This document shows, one piece after another, positions 15,336-24,239 of a stretch of 64,000 bases of DNA. Below the pieces are notes generated by a model. The model saw only the letters and a program-made list of their open reading frames with translations. It was not told the DNA's origin and did no database searches. The DNA is from Lunatibacter sp035460985 (GTDB taxonomy: Bacteria; Bacteroidota; Bacteroidia; Cytophagales; Cyclobacteriaceae), in the NCBI GenBank assembly GCA_035460985.1, contig DATHWC010000062.1:1-64000 (forward strand), written 5' to 3'. How positions within the stretch are numbered: the first letter of the stretch is position 1; every line of letters begins with the position of its first letter. The position numbers were made by a program, and so were the translations under genes.

Positions 15336-16427
15336 TTAGTTCTGAATTAATTGAATGAATTGGTCAAATAAATACCTGGAATCGTGTGGTCCGGGGCTTG
15401 ACTCAGGATGGTATTGTACGGAAAAAGCAGGTTTATTTTTAAGTTTTATTCCGGCTACCGTGCCGTCATTTAGGTGAATATGAGTAATCTCAACCTCTTC
15501 ACTTTTTTCAATGTCTTCCTTGGTTACTGAGAAGCCATGGTTTTGAGAGGTAATTTCACTTTTACCTGAAAGTAGGTTTTTGATGGGGTGATTTAGGCCA
15601 CGGTGACCATGGTGCATTTTGTAAGTGGAAATATTACATGCCCTAGCTAAAAGCTGGTGGCCAAGGCAAATACCGAACAGCGGTTTATTGAGTTCCAGAA
15701 TTTCCTTTATCGTGCCAACCGCGTAATCCATGACGGCCGGATCTCCCGGGCCGTTCGATAAAAAATATGCATCCGGATTCCAAGCTTCCATTTCTGACAA
15801 TGACGTTTTTGCGGGAAAAACTTTGCAATAAATTCCTCGTTCGGAAAGACACCTTAGGATGTTTTTCTTAATCCCATAATCCACACATGCCACTTTTATG
15901 GGCGCATTTTCATCGCCAAAGAAATAGCTTTCTTTTGTAGATACCTGGGAGGAAAGTTCCAGTCCATTCATATCGGGGACTTTATCGAGTTCGCTTTGAA
16001 GCTCGTCGATCGAATCTATGGTTGAACTGATAACGGCATTCATGGCGCCTTTGGAACGGATATGCCTAACCAACATTCGGGTATCTATGTCAGCGATTCC
16101 TGTCACTCCATGTTCTTCCAAATAACTTTGCAGGGATTGCTTGGAATCCAATCTGCTATAAACTTCGGAGAAGTCGTTGACCACGATACCTGAAATTAGT
16201 GGATGGCTTGATTCGGATTCATCTTCTACCACGCCGTAATTACCAATATGGGGAGTGGTGTTGACGATGATTTGACCTGTGTATGAGGGATCGGTGTAAA
16301 TCTCCTGGTATCCCGTCATCCCGGTGTTAAAACATATTTCACCGCCGTTGGTACCGTCTTTGCCTACAAGCGTACCGTGAAACACGGTACCATCCGCCAA
16401 GAGAAGGGTTGCTTTTTTTCTATTCAT
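15336..16427 (-). CDS. carA: Carbamoyl-phosphate synthase small subunit
   Basis: Glutamine amidotransferase subunit that passes ammonia to CarB for carbamoyl phosphate, used for pyrimidines and arginine. 363 residues. An N-terminal CPSase small-chain domain (LADGTVFHGTLVG, then CFNTGMTGYQEIYTDPSY) is followed by a class I glutaminase with the nucleophile in GICLGHQLLA and the His-Glu pair in YHPESSPGPHD. No carB gene lies in the window. A CAAATTTA on the plus strand 18 bp upstream of the start gives a possible own promoter, just after the ribosomal operon terminator. Confidence 0.96.
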   Translation of the reverse strand: MNRKKATLLLADGTVFHGTLVGKDGTNGGEICFNTGMTGYQEIYTDPSYTGQIIVNTTPHIGNYGVVEDESESSHPLISGIVVNDFSEVYSRLDSKQSLQSYLEEHGVTGIADIDTRMLVRHIRSKGAMNAVISSTIDSIDELQSELDKVPDMNGLELSSQVSTKESYFFGDENAPIKVACVDYGIKKNILRCLSERGIYCKVFPAKTSLSEMEAWNPDAYFLSNGPGDPAVMDYAVGTIKEILELNKPLFGICLGHQLLARACNISTYKMHHGHRGLNHPIKNLLSGKSEITSQNHGFSVTKEDIEKSEEVEITHIHLNDGTVAGIKLKNKPAFSVQYHPESSPGPHDSRYLFDQFIQLIQN

Positions 16428-16444
16428 AGTGAAACTTGAATGAG

Positions 16445-16452
16445 CAAATTTA
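16445..16452 (-). promoter_or_regulatory. Possible -7 element of the carA-eno unit
   Basis: Minus-strand TAAATTTG matches TAnnTTTG and lies 17 bp before the carA start, after the terminator of the ribosomal operon. About 21 bp upstream TTTCG replaces the expected TTTG, so the match is partial. Confidence 0.4.
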
Positions 16453-16494
16453 AGAATTTTATCAGTAAGAGATCGAAAATTTTTGGAAAGGATA

Positions 16495-16526
16495 CAAAAA
16501 AGGGATTGAACCTACGTCCAATCCCT
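16495..16526 (-). terminator. Intrinsic terminator after rplQ
   Basis: On the minus strand, AGGGATTG and CAATCCCT pair around a 10-nt loop and are followed by TTTTTTG. It closes the long ribosomal-protein operon 32 bp after the rplQ stop. Confidence 0.85.
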
Positions 16527-16557
16527 CAAATTCTATGGATGAATCCGTCAGCATCAA

Positions 16558-17172
16558 TTATTCGGCTTTCTTTTCATCTTTTGCATCTGTCTGATCTTCC
16601 CCTTCAGCGGAAGGCTGATCAGTTTTGGAAGTCTCCTCTTTAGGAGCTTCTACCTCTTCAGCGGAAGGCTTAGCGGCTTTAGATGCCTTATCAGTCGGTT
16701 CTTCCACTACTTCAGCAGTGGGTGTTGCATCAGTGGAAGCGGCAGCTCCTGCACCTCTTCTACTTCTTCTTCTAGTTGATTTTTTAGCCGGTTTGGCATC
16801 TTTAAGCATCAACTCGTTGTAGTCTACCAGTTCGATGATACTCATTTCGGCATTATCTCCCAGTCTAAAACCAGTTTTAATGATCCTTGTGTATCCTCCC
16901 GGTCTGCTGCCTACTTTTTCTACCACTTCTCCAAAAAGGATTTTGATGGCATCTTTGTTCTGTAGGTAAGAGAATACTACCCTTCTATTGTGTGTAGTAT
17001 CTTCTTTAGCTCTAGTAATAAAGGGCTCAACGTATTTTCTCAGTTCCTTAGCTTTGGCCACTGTCGTGGAAATCCGCTTATGAAGGAACAGCGAACAAGC
17101 CATATTGGAAAGCATAGCTTTTCTGTGGGGCGCCGTCCTTCCAAGGTGGTTAAATTTCTTGCCGTGTCTCAT
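16558..17172 (-). CDS. rplQ: 50S ribosomal protein L17 with a long charged C-terminal tail
   Basis: Large-subunit protein near the peptide exit tunnel. The L17 core (about 1-125) starts MRHGKKFNHLGRTAPHRKAM and contains the conserved RTTVAKAKELRKYVEP-type helix. It is followed by about 75 residues of low-complexity sequence rich in Ala, Glu, Lys, Thr and Ser with a basic patch RRRSRRG, giving 204 residues against about 120 in Escherichia coli. The tail is probably disordered. It is the last gene of the operon, 6 bp after rpoA. Confidence 0.95.
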   Translation of the reverse strand: MRHGKKFNHLGRTAPHRKAMLSNMACSLFLHKRISTTVAKAKELRKYVEPFITRAKEDTTHNRRVVFSYLQNKDAIKILFGEVVEKVGSRPGGYTRIIKTGFRLGDNAEMSIIELVDYNELMLKDAKPAKKSTRRRSRRGAGAAASTDATPTAEVVEEPTDKASKAAKPSAEEVEAPKEETSKTDQPSAEGEDQTDAKDEKKAE

Positions 17173-17178
17173 TTTATT

Positions 17179-18168
17179 TTATTCTTCATCAAGTTTATAC
17201 TTAGACAAATCCATTCCAAAGGTCAACCCCTTTTCTTGGATCAACTGTTCCAATTCAGCCAATGACTTCTTTCCGAAATTCCGGAATTTCATCATATCGG
17301 AAATTTCCAACCTGGCCAAATCGCCCAGAGTTTTCACATCAGCAGCTTTCAGGCAGTTATAAGCCCGTACAGAGAGATCCAAATCACTCAATGAAGTCTT
17401 CAACAACTTCCTCATGTGCAGGTATTCCTCGTCAATAGGCTCAATGGCACCACTGCCAGGTGCATCAATCACCATGGTCTGGTCCGAGAACAACATGAAA
17501 TGCTGTATAAGAATCTTGGCAGATTCCTGTAAAGCTTTCTCTGGATGAATCGAACCATCCGTGGATACTTCCATAATCAGTTGCTCATAATCCGTCTTCT
17601 GCTCTACCCTGGTATTTTCTACCCTGTATTTTACATTTTTGATTGGAGTAAAGATGGCATCTATTGGAATGACACCATAAATTTGCTCCTTGGGCTTGGA
17701 TTCTTCCGCAGGAAGGTACCCTCTACCTTTTTCCACCACAAGTTCCACTTCCAGACTTTTCACATCGTCCAAATGACAGATGATCAGTTCGGGATTTAGT
17801 ATTTCATACGATGAGGTATGTTTAGCTATATCACCGGCGGTAAAGACAGCTTTGTTCTTCACCTCGACGGTTATTTTACTATCTGTGGCATCATGCAACT
17901 TTTTAAACCTGACTTGTTTCAGGTTTAGGATAATATCAGTAACATCTTCTACAACGCCTTCGATACTGGAAAATTCATGAACCACACCCGGCAGTTTGAC
18001 GGAAGTAATGGCATAGCCTTCCAGGGAAGAAAGCAAAATTCTTCTTAGTGCATTACCAATAGTAACCCCGTAACCTTTTTCCAATGGCTTGAAAGTGAAC
18101 AGACCGTGAAAATCGTCTGCCTTTTCCATTACCACTTTTTCCGGCATTTGAAATGCTAATATGGACAT
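17179..18168 (-). CDS. rpoA: RNA polymerase alpha subunit
   Basis: Assembles the polymerase core and contacts activators and UP elements. 329 residues: the N-terminal dimerisation domain has FTFKPLEKGYGVTIGNALRR and LLSSLEGYAI, and the C-terminal domain has LSVRAYNCLKAADVKTLGDL and FGKKSLAELEQLI. It lies between rpsD and rplQ in the usual order. Nothing is missing from either domain. Confidence 0.98.
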   Translation of the reverse strand: MSILAFQMPEKVVMEKADDFHGLFTFKPLEKGYGVTIGNALRRILLSSLEGYAITSVKLPGVVHEFSSIEGVVEDVTDIILNLKQVRFKKLHDATDSKITVEVKNKAVFTAGDIAKHTSSYEILNPELIICHLDDVKSLEVELVVEKGRGYLPAEESKPKEQIYGVIPIDAIFTPIKNVKYRVENTRVEQKTDYEQLIMEVSTDGSIHPEKALQESAKILIQHFMLFSDQTMVIDAPGSGAIEPIDEEYLHMRKLLKTSLSDLDLSVRAYNCLKAADVKTLGDLARLEISDMMKFRNFGKKSLAELEQLIQEKGLTFGMDLSKYKLDEE

Positions 18169-18201
18169 ATCGTTAGTTCTTTTAAGGTCGGGAATTTTAT
18201 T

Positions 18202-18807
18202 TTACTTTGAATAAAGTTCAACAATGAGTTGTTCTTTAATATTCTCAGGGATATCCTCTCTTACAGGAATACTTACGAATTTTCCACTAAAGGAAGTACC
18301 GTCCCATTCCAACCATGAAAACCGGTTGGCGGCGCGGCCTCTTAAACTTTCCGTGATGGCTTCCAAGGATTTTGAACGCTCACGAACAGCTATAACATCA
18401 CCTGGTTTCAAGGTATAAGAAGGAATGTTTACCAACTCTCCGTTTACCAGAATATGCTTGTGGGAGACCAACTGACGGGCACCTCTACGGGTAGGCGCTA
18501 TACCCAACCTGTAAACAGTGTTGTCTAATCTGGCTTCCAGCAGTTGCAACAGGTTTTCACCAGTTACCCCTTTTTTCCTTGAGGCGATATTAAACATCTT
18601 CGCAAATTGTCTTTCCAATATGCCGTAGATGTATTTCGCTTTTTGTTTTTCCATCAACTGGATGGCGTATTCAGACTGTTTCTTCCTTCTACCTCTTCCG
18701 TGCATTCCCGGAGGGTAATTCTTTTTCTGAAGTACTTTACCTTGCCCTTCGATCGGTTCGCCGAATTTCCTGGCAATTTTTGCTTTGGGACCTCTATATC
18801 TAGCCAT
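18202..18807 (-). CDS. rpsD: 30S ribosomal protein S4
   Basis: Primary 16S rRNA-binding protein that starts 30S assembly; also part of the decoding-fidelity interface with S5. 201 residues. MARYRGPKAKIARKFGE begins the protein; the S4 RNA-binding domain is at about 93-150 (LEARLDNTVYRLGIAPTR, then ARQLVSHKHILVNG). It lacks the zinc-type cysteines in its N-terminus. It lies 33 bp upstream of rpoA. Confidence 0.97.
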   Translation of the reverse strand: MARYRGPKAKIARKFGEPIEGQGKVLQKKNYPPGMHGRGRRKKQSEYAIQLMEKQKAKYIYGILERQFAKMFNIASRKKGVTGENLLQLLEARLDNTVYRLGIAPTRRGARQLVSHKHILVNGELVNIPSYTLKPGDVIAVRERSKSLEAITESLRGRAANRFSWLEWDGTSFSGKFVSIPVREDIPENIKEQLIVELYSK

Positions 18808-18827
18808 GCTATGTATTCTTCTTTAAA

Positions 18828-19226
18828 TTAAACTCTTCTACGTTTTGGAGGACGACAACCGTTGTGCGGTAGCGGCGTCACATCAACAATCGTAGTAACG
18901 TCAATTCCTACATTTTGCAAAGTTCTGATAGCAGACTCCCTTCCCGCACCGGGACCTTTCACAAATACTTCTACCTTTCTAAGTCCAAGGTCATATGCTA
19001 CCTGTCCGCAGTTTTGGGCGGCCATTTGTGCAGCATAGGGGGTATTCTTCTTGGATCCTCTAAATCCCATTTTTCCGGCAGATGCCCAAGAGATTACCTG
19101 ACCTGAATTATTGGTAATAGAAATGATGATGTTATTGAATGAAGCTTTGATGTGGGCTTGACCTACCGCTTCAACTTTAACAACTCTTTTCTTACTTTTT
19201 GTCTTATCGTTTCTTTTCTGAGCCAT
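18828..19226 (-). CDS. rpsK: 30S ribosomal protein S11
   Basis: Platform protein of the small subunit near the E-site mRNA. 132 residues, with the conserved AHIKASFNNIIISITN, the central GSKKNTPYAAQMAA and the C-terminal PLPHNGCRPPKRRRV tail. A Lys-rich N-terminal extension of about 18 residues precedes the core. It lies between rpsM and rpsD. Confidence 0.97.
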   Translation of the reverse strand: MAQKRNDKTKSKKRVVKVEAVGQAHIKASFNNIIISITNNSGQVISWASAGKMGFRGSKKNTPYAAQMAAQNCGQVAYDLGLRKVEVFVKGPGAGRESAIRTLQNVGIDVTTIVDVTPLPHNGCRPPKRRRV

Positions 19227-19241
19227 GATCTAAATCAAGAT

Positions 19242-19619
19242 TTATTTAGTTGCTTTTTTCTTGTTAGCAACAGTCTTTCTCTTACCTTTTCTGGTTCTGG
19301 CGTTATTCTTGGTTTTTTGACCGCGAACGGGAAGACCTTTTCTGTGTCTCAACCCACGGTAACAACCAATATCCATTAACCTTTTTATACTCAACTGCAC
19401 CTCTGACTTCAAAACACCTTCTGTCTTAAACTCTTCAGCAATAATGTTTCGTATAGCGGTAGACTCATCGTCATCCCACTCACCTGCTTTTTTGTCATAT
19501 GAGATACCAGCCTTGGCTAAAATAGCCTTGGCAGCGCTCCTACCGATACCGTAAATATAGGTAAGGCCTATCTCACCGCGCTTGTTGTCCGGAATGTCAA
19601 CACCTGCAATTCTTGCCAT
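19242..19619 (-). CDS. rpsM: 30S ribosomal protein S13
   Basis: Head protein of the small subunit that contacts L5 and the P-site tRNA. 125 residues. MARIAGVDIPDNKRGEIGL is the standard start; the helix-two-turn-helix with YIYGIGRSAAKAIL follows, and the basic tail holds RHRKGLPVRGQKTKNNARTR and a poly-Lys end. It lies 5 bp downstream of rpmJ. Confidence 0.97.
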   Translation of the reverse strand: MARIAGVDIPDNKRGEIGLTYIYGIGRSAAKAILAKAGISYDKKAGEWDDDESTAIRNIIAEEFKTEGVLKSEVQLSIKRLMDIGCYRGLRHRKGLPVRGQKTKNNARTRKGKRKTVANKKKATK

Positions 19620-19624
19620 AGTAA

Positions 19625-19741
19625 TTAACCTTGTCTTTGTTTAAACTTAGGATTCTTTTTGTTGATCACGTAAAGCTTTCCCTTTCTTCGGATCACTTTG
19701 CAATCAACGCTTCTCTTTTTAATAGATGCCTTTACTTTCAT
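19625..19741 (-). CDS. rpmJ: 50S ribosomal protein L36
   Basis: 38-residue large-subunit protein: MKVKASIKKRSVDCKVIRRK, then GKLYVINKKNPKFKQRQG. Only one Cys remains, so the zinc-binding ligands of the classical L36 are absent (the C- form, which does not need zinc). It sits in its normal place between infA and rpsM. Confidence 0.95.
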   Translation of the reverse strand: MKVKASIKKRSVDCKVIRRKGKLYVINKKNPKFKQRQG

Positions 19742-19794
19742 GATTGTATCCAATTTGACGGGACTCGTACACCTTTGCCCCAATTTTATAGACT

Positions 19795-20013
19795 TTATTT
19801 ATAACGATATACAATTCTCCCTTTGGAAAGATCATAGGGAGACATCTCCAATTTGACTTTATCCCCTGGAAGGATCTTGATATAGTTCATTCTCATTTTA
19901 CCGGAAATATGGGCTATCAGTTGATGACCGTTTTCCAATTCCACTTTAAACATTGCATTCGACAGCGCCTCGATAATGGTTCCGTCTTGTTCGATTGATG
20001 CCTGTTTAGCCAT
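19795..20013 (-). CDS. infA: Translation initiation factor IF-1
   Basis: Small OB-fold factor that blocks the A site during initiation. 72 residues: MAKQASIEQDGTIIEALSNA, FKVELENGHQLIAHISGKMR and the ending LSKGRIVYRYK fit IF-1. Its start overlaps the end of map by 8 bp, so the two are probably coupled in translation. Confidence 0.97.
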   Translation of the reverse strand: MAKQASIEQDGTIIEALSNAMFKVELENGHQLIAHISGKMRMNYIKILPGDKVKLEMSPYDLSKGRIVYRYK

Positions 20014-20782
20014 ATTTAAAATTTTCTTCTATATACTTATGCGTTGTTAGTATTTCAGTCTTGTCCGCAAAGATCGCTACCGTATGCTCAAAATGGGCAG
20101 AAGGCTTTCTGTCGGCAGTACGGATAGTCCAACCATCCCGCTCTTGAACCACATTCCTTGTACCCATGTTTACCATCGGCTCAATGGCTAGGACCATGCC
20201 TTCTCTCAACTTTTCACCACTCCCCCGTTTCCCATAGTTGGGTACCTCAGGAGCTTCGTGAAGGCTTTTACCTAAGCCATGACCAACCAATTCACGAACG
20301 ATGGTAAATCCCTTGGATTCGACAAATTTTTGAATGGCATGACCGATATCACCCATGCGGTTATTAAAGACCGCCTTTTCTATCCCTAGATAAAGTGATT
20401 CTTTGGTGACTTTTAAAAGTGACAATACAGAAGAAGAGACTTCACCGACAGGGTAAGTATAAGCGGAATCGCTATGAAAACCTTGGTGAAAGACTCCACA
20501 ATCTATTGAGATTATATCGCCATCTTTCAAAACATAGTCACCTGGAAAACCATGGACCACAACTTCATTAACCGATATACACAGGGAAGCAGGAAATCCG
20601 TTGTACCCTTTGAAGGAAGGAACTCCCTGATGATCTCTGATGTATTCTTCAGCAATTTTATCTAAATAAGAGGTCTTTACCCCTTCTTTCACATATTTGG
20701 CTACCTCTCCATGAGCCTTGCCTAATATCTGAGCACTTTCTTTTATTATGTCAATTTCTTCCCTCGACTTATAATGTATCAT
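20006..20782 (-). CDS. map: Methionine aminopeptidase, type I
   Basis: Removes N-terminal Met from new proteins; dimetal enzyme of 258 residues. Ligands visible are the two Asp in ISIDCGVFHQGFHSDSA, His in GHGLGKSLHEAPEVPN, Glu in VLAIEPMVN and Glu in HFEHTVAI; the substrate His is in VVVHGFPG. It has no N-terminal zinc-finger extension. It lies 2 bp after secY and overlaps infA. Confidence 0.97.
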   Translation of the reverse strand: MIHYKSREEIDIIKESAQILGKAHGEVAKYVKEGVKTSYLDKIAEEYIRDHQGVPSFKGYNGFPASLCISVNEVVVHGFPGDYVLKDGDIISIDCGVFHQGFHSDSAYTYPVGEVSSSVLSLLKVTKESLYLGIEKAVFNNRMGDIGHAIQKFVESKGFTIVRELVGHGLGKSLHEAPEVPNYGKRGSGEKLREGMVLAIEPMVNMGTRNVVQERDGWTIRTADRKPSAHFEHTVAIFADKTEILTTHKYIEENFKYG

Positions 20783-20784
20783 AT

Positions 20785-22101
20785 TTAGGCAACAGCATAA
20801 CTAGAAGGATCATTTTTCATGTTCCCACTTTTCATCATACCCTCGTAATGACGCATTAGCAAGTAGCTTTCAATTTGTCGAAGCGTATCTAAAATAACAC
20901 CAACCATAATCAGCAGTGAAGTTCCACCATAGAACTGGGCAAATTCACCACTTACCCCAGCGAGGATGGCAAATGCAGGCATAATCGCAACCAATGCCAA
21001 CAAAATCGACCCGGGTAAGGTAATTCGGGAAATGATATTATCGATGAATTCAGCGGTAGGGGCACCGGGTTTAATTCCGGGCACAAATCCTCCGTTACGT
21101 TTCATGTCTTCAGCTATCTGCTCGGGATTAACCGTAATCGCTGTGTAGAAAAACGTGAAAAGGATAATCATCAGGGCAAACACAAGATTGTATTGCCAAG
21201 AAGTAAAATCACTAAAGGTAGTCCCAATATAAGCGGCTATGTCACTGCTCTCAGCCCATATCTGGGCTATAAGCGCGGGTAAGAACATCAGTGATTGCGC
21301 GAAGATAATGGGCATTACTCCAGATGCATTAACCTTAATCGGTATATACTGCCGCTGACCTCCATATACTTTACCGCCAACCACCTGCTTGGCATACTGT
21401 ACAGGAATTCTTCTAGTTGCTTCTGTGAGAGCAACTGTCCCTACAACCACGAAGAACAATATAGCTGCTTCAATGATTAGCAATAGAATACCACCTGAGC
21501 CCTTGGACAGACTTTCCGCTATTAGAGCTCCCGGTAAGGCCGAAATAATCCCGATCATAATCAACATGGAAATGCCATTCCCAATGCCTTTTTCCGTGAT
21601 TTTTTCACCAATCCACATACAGAACATCGTTCCGGAAGTAAGCAGTACTAATGAACTAACCATGAAAAGGGACTTGTTCACTACAATGGCTTCGTTAGGA
21701 ATGGTAGCAGTAATATAACCAATACCTTGGGCCACAGTAATTAATATGGTCAGAATCCGTGTTATCTGATTGATTCTTTTCCGTCCAGATTCGCCTTCCT
21801 TTTGAAGCTTTTGAAAATAAGGCACACCAACAGTTAACAACTGCAATACGATAGAAGCAGATATATAGGGCATGATCCCTAATCCAAATATAGAAGCTCT
21901 ACTGAAAGATCCTCCAAGGAAGGTGTCAATCAATCCAAATATACCACCTGCTGATTCCCCCAAAAGACTGGGATCAACACCTGGCAATACGATGAAAGAA
22001 CCTATTCTAAAAACTACCAGTAATCCCAGTGTATTCAGAATACGAATCCTTAGATCTTCTATTGAAAAGATATTCTTAACTGTAGTGATAAATTTTTTCA
22101 T
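20785..22101 (-). CDS. secY: Protein translocase subunit SecY
   Basis: Channel subunit of the SecYEG translocon, 438 residues with about ten membrane helices. It begins MKKFITTVKNIFSIEDLRIR; the plug and lateral-gate region includes LGIMPYISASIVLQLL, and the ribosome- and SecA-facing loop GERKRINQ-type sequence reads SGRKRINQITR. A pore-ring-rich helix (GNGISMLIMIGIISALPGAL) is present. It lies 3 bp after rplO. Confidence 0.98.
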   Translation of the reverse strand: MKKFITTVKNIFSIEDLRIRILNTLGLLVVFRIGSFIVLPGVDPSLLGESAGGIFGLIDTFLGGSFSRASIFGLGIMPYISASIVLQLLTVGVPYFQKLQKEGESGRKRINQITRILTILITVAQGIGYITATIPNEAIVVNKSLFMVSSLVLLTSGTMFCMWIGEKITEKGIGNGISMLIMIGIISALPGALIAESLSKGSGGILLLIIEAAILFFVVVGTVALTEATRRIPVQYAKQVVGGKVYGGQRQYIPIKVNASGVMPIIFAQSLMFLPALIAQIWAESSDIAAYIGTTFSDFTSWQYNLVFALMIILFTFFYTAITVNPEQIAEDMKRNGGFVPGIKPGAPTAEFIDNIISRITLPGSILLALVAIMPAFAILAGVSGEFAQFYGGTSLLIMVGVILDTLRQIESYLLMRHYEGMMKSGNMKNDPSSYAVA

Positions 22102-22104
22102 TTT

Positions 22105-22551
22105 TTAAAGCTTATTGACAGTTCCGCCAACCTTTTGAATAGCCTCTTCGGCGGAAGCAGAGAACTTGTGGGCACTTACATTTATTTTACTGGTAAGTTC
22201 GCCTGTTCCTAGGACTTTTACAACATCTTTTTTAGACATAAATCCATTTTCAATGAAAGTTTCCAATGAAATTGTATCCGTATCAAGTTTATCAACCAAA
22301 ATCTGAAGATCTCCCAAATTTATAATTTGGTATTCGATTCGGTTAACATTCTTGAAACCGAATTTCGGAACTCTTCGCTGAAGGGGCATCTGGCCACCTT
22401 CAAATCCCAGTTTCGATTTATATCCAGACCTTGACTTTGCACCTTTATGTCCCCGGGTAGAAGTACCACCTCTACCGGATCCCTGGCCCCTGCCGATTCT
22501 TTTCCTGTTCTTGGTAGAACCTTCAGCAGGTGTTAATGTATGTAGTTTCAT
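22105..22551 (-). CDS. rplO: 50S ribosomal protein L15
   Basis: Large-subunit assembly protein, 148 residues. The Gly/Arg-rich N-terminus (GRGQGSGRGGTSTRGHKG, then KSRSGYKSKLGFEGGQ) threads into 23S rRNA; the globular part is about 70-148. It lies between rpmD and secY, the normal spc order. Confidence 0.97.
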   Translation of the reverse strand: MKLHTLTPAEGSTKNRKRIGRGQGSGRGGTSTRGHKGAKSRSGYKSKLGFEGGQMPLQRRVPKFGFKNVNRIEYQIINLGDLQILVDKLDTDTISLETFIENGFMSKKDVVKVLGTGELTSKINVSAHKFSASAEEAIQKVGGTVNKL

Positions 22552-22603
22552 TTGAAGTAAATTTTAACAATGGGCATAAACCTTAAGAACGTATCACGTT
22601 CGA

Positions 22604-22783
22604 TTAAGCTTCCTCCGATTTAACAAGGTGACTTACTTTATTGATCATCCCCATTATCTGAGGAGTACCTTCCACTTCAACGCTTTTATTGATCCTTCCA
22701 AGACCAAGAGCGATTATAGTAGCTTTTTGGTCTTTTGGACGTTTGATGGTACTTTTTATTTGTGTAATTCTATACTTTGCCAT
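22604..22783 (-). CDS. rpmD: 50S ribosomal protein L30
   Basis: 59-residue protein too short for many gene finders. MAKYRITQIKSTIKRPKDQK is followed by ATIIALGLGRINKSVEV, the L30 ferredoxin-like fold with its conserved LGL-R-N-sV motif. It ends at TAA 22604-22606, 52 bp before rplO, and starts 4 bp after rpsE. Confidence 0.95.
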   Translation of the reverse strand: MAKYRITQIKSTIKRPKDQKATIIALGLGRINKSVEVEGTPQIMGMINKVSHLVKSEEA

Positions 22784-22787
22784 CTAC

Positions 22788-23306
22788 CTACCCATTAAAT
22801 ACTTTAGCTAATTTAACACTTCTTTGTTGAGATACAGCAATAGCATCTCTCATATGCTCCAACGCATCCACAGTCGCTTTCACCACATTGTGGGGGTTTG
22901 AGGAACCTTTGGACTTGGCCAGGATATCAGAATAACCTGCACTTTCCAATACCGCCCGCATTGCACCGCCTGCCAATACTCCAGTACCTGGAGCAGCTGG
23001 CTTGATCAACACGAATCCGCCTCCAAATTTCCCAAGCTGCTCATGAGGAACAGTACCTTTATACAGAGGAACTTTTATCAAATTCTTCTTAGCGTCTTCT
23101 ATACCTTTTGTAATAGCATCTGTCACCTCGTTGGCTTTGCCTAAGCCATAACCAACGATTCCGTTGCCATCTCCCACCACTACGATTGCAGAGAAGGAGA
23201 ATCTTCTACCTCCCTTTACAACTTTAGCGACACGGTTGATAGCCACTACTTTTTCTTTTAATTCAGTTTCAGTAGCCCTTATGGGTTTCTTTCTTATCTG
23301 GGACAT
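22788..23306 (-). CDS. rpsE: 30S ribosomal protein S5
   Basis: Small-subunit fidelity protein at the mRNA entry with S3 and S4. 172 residues; double-stranded-RNA-binding N-terminal domain (VAINRVAKVVKGGRRFSFSA, VVGDGNGIVGYGLGKANEV) and a C-terminal domain with GTGVLAGGAMRAVLE and SNPHNVVKATVDAL. It lies 8 bp after rplR. Confidence 0.97.
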   Translation of the reverse strand: MSQIRKKPIRATETELKEKVVAINRVAKVVKGGRRFSFSAIVVVGDGNGIVGYGLGKANEVTDAITKGIEDAKKNLIKVPLYKGTVPHEQLGKFGGGFVLIKPAAPGTGVLAGGAMRAVLESAGYSDILAKSKGSSNPHNVVKATVDALEHMRDAIAVSQQRSVKLAKVFNG

Positions 23307-23314
23307 AATATCTA

Positions 23315-23665
23315 TTAAAATTTAAGGCCACCTTCTCTGGCACCATCGGCCAAAGCTTTAACATTACCGTGATAGAGATATCCGCTCCTATCAAAAACTA
23401 CTTCGGTGATTCCACCGGCAATTGCCTTCTCTGCCAACTTCTTACCAACCTCTTTGGAAAGGGGGATATTGGTGTTGCTCTTCTCTCCTAGCTCTTTTGA
23501 GGATGCCGCGGCTATGGTGTGACCTAAGAGGTCATTTACAATTTGGGCATATATACCGGTATTGCTTTTGAATACCGCTAATCTAGGCCTGGAATCAGTA
23601 CCGGAAATTTTCCTCCGAATACTCTTCTTGATTCTCAGTCTTCTTTTATTCTTATTAAAAGCCAT
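23315..23665 (-). CDS. rplR: 50S ribosomal protein L18
   Basis: Binds 5S rRNA with L5 in the central protuberance. 116 residues, with the basic start MAFNKNKRRLRIKKSIRRKI, SGTDSRPRLAVFKSNTGIYA and the ending GNVKALADGAREGGLKF, as in other bacterial L18 proteins. It lies 7 bp after rplF. Confidence 0.97.
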   Translation of the reverse strand: MAFNKNKRRLRIKKSIRRKISGTDSRPRLAVFKSNTGIYAQIVNDLLGHTIAAASSKELGEKSNTNIPLSKEVGKKLAEKAIAGGITEVVFDRSGYLYHGNVKALADGAREGGLKF

Positions 23666-23672
23666 GTCTCAG

Positions 23673-24230
23673 TTATTTTTTAGCAGAAGTTTTACCAGCT
23701 TTTCTACGGACTTTCTCTCCGACAAAGCGAACACCTTTTCCTTTGAACGGCTCAACTTTCCTGAAAGACTTAATCTTAGCAGCAATTTGACCAATCAATT
23801 CCTTATCAACACCTTCCAGCGTGATCAAAGGGTTCTTACCTTTTGGAGTTTCGGTCTTAATTGAAATTTCCTGGGGAAGCGCGAAGATGATATTGTGGGA
23901 ATACCCTAAGGCCAGTTCCAACAATTGTCCCTGGTTGGTAGCTTTATAACCTACACCTACCAATTCCAACTCCCTCTTATATCCTTCATTTACACCAATC
24001 ACCATGTTGTTGATCAGTGAACGATACAGTCCGTGGAGAGACTTATGCCTTTTGGATTCGGTCGGCCGTTCTACAACAACCTGACTTCCTGCAACTTCTA
24101 CTTTTATATCCGGATTAACTTCCTGATATAATGTACCTTTGGGACCTTTAACAGTGACCTGATTATGTTTGGACACGTCTACAGTAACACCCGCTGGTAT
24201 ATCTATTGGTTTTTTACCTATTCTTGACAT
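23673..24230 (-). CDS. rplF: 50S ribosomal protein L6
   Basis: Two-domain protein near the sarcin-ricin loop, where elongation factors bind. 185 residues: MSRIGKKPIDIPAGVTV starts the first domain, and the second holds LVGVGYKATNQGQLLELALG and the C-terminal KVEPFKGKGVRFVGEKVRRK. It lies 9 bp after rpsH. Confidence 0.97.
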   Translation of the reverse strand: MSRIGKKPIDIPAGVTVDVSKHNQVTVKGPKGTLYQEVNPDIKVEVAGSQVVVERPTESKRHKSLHGLYRSLINNMVIGVNEGYKRELELVGVGYKATNQGQLLELALGYSHNIIFALPQEISIKTETPKGKNPLITLEGVDKELIGQIAAKIKSFRKVEPFKGKGVRFVGEKVRRKAGKTSAKK

Positions 24231-24239
24231 CGTATTGAA

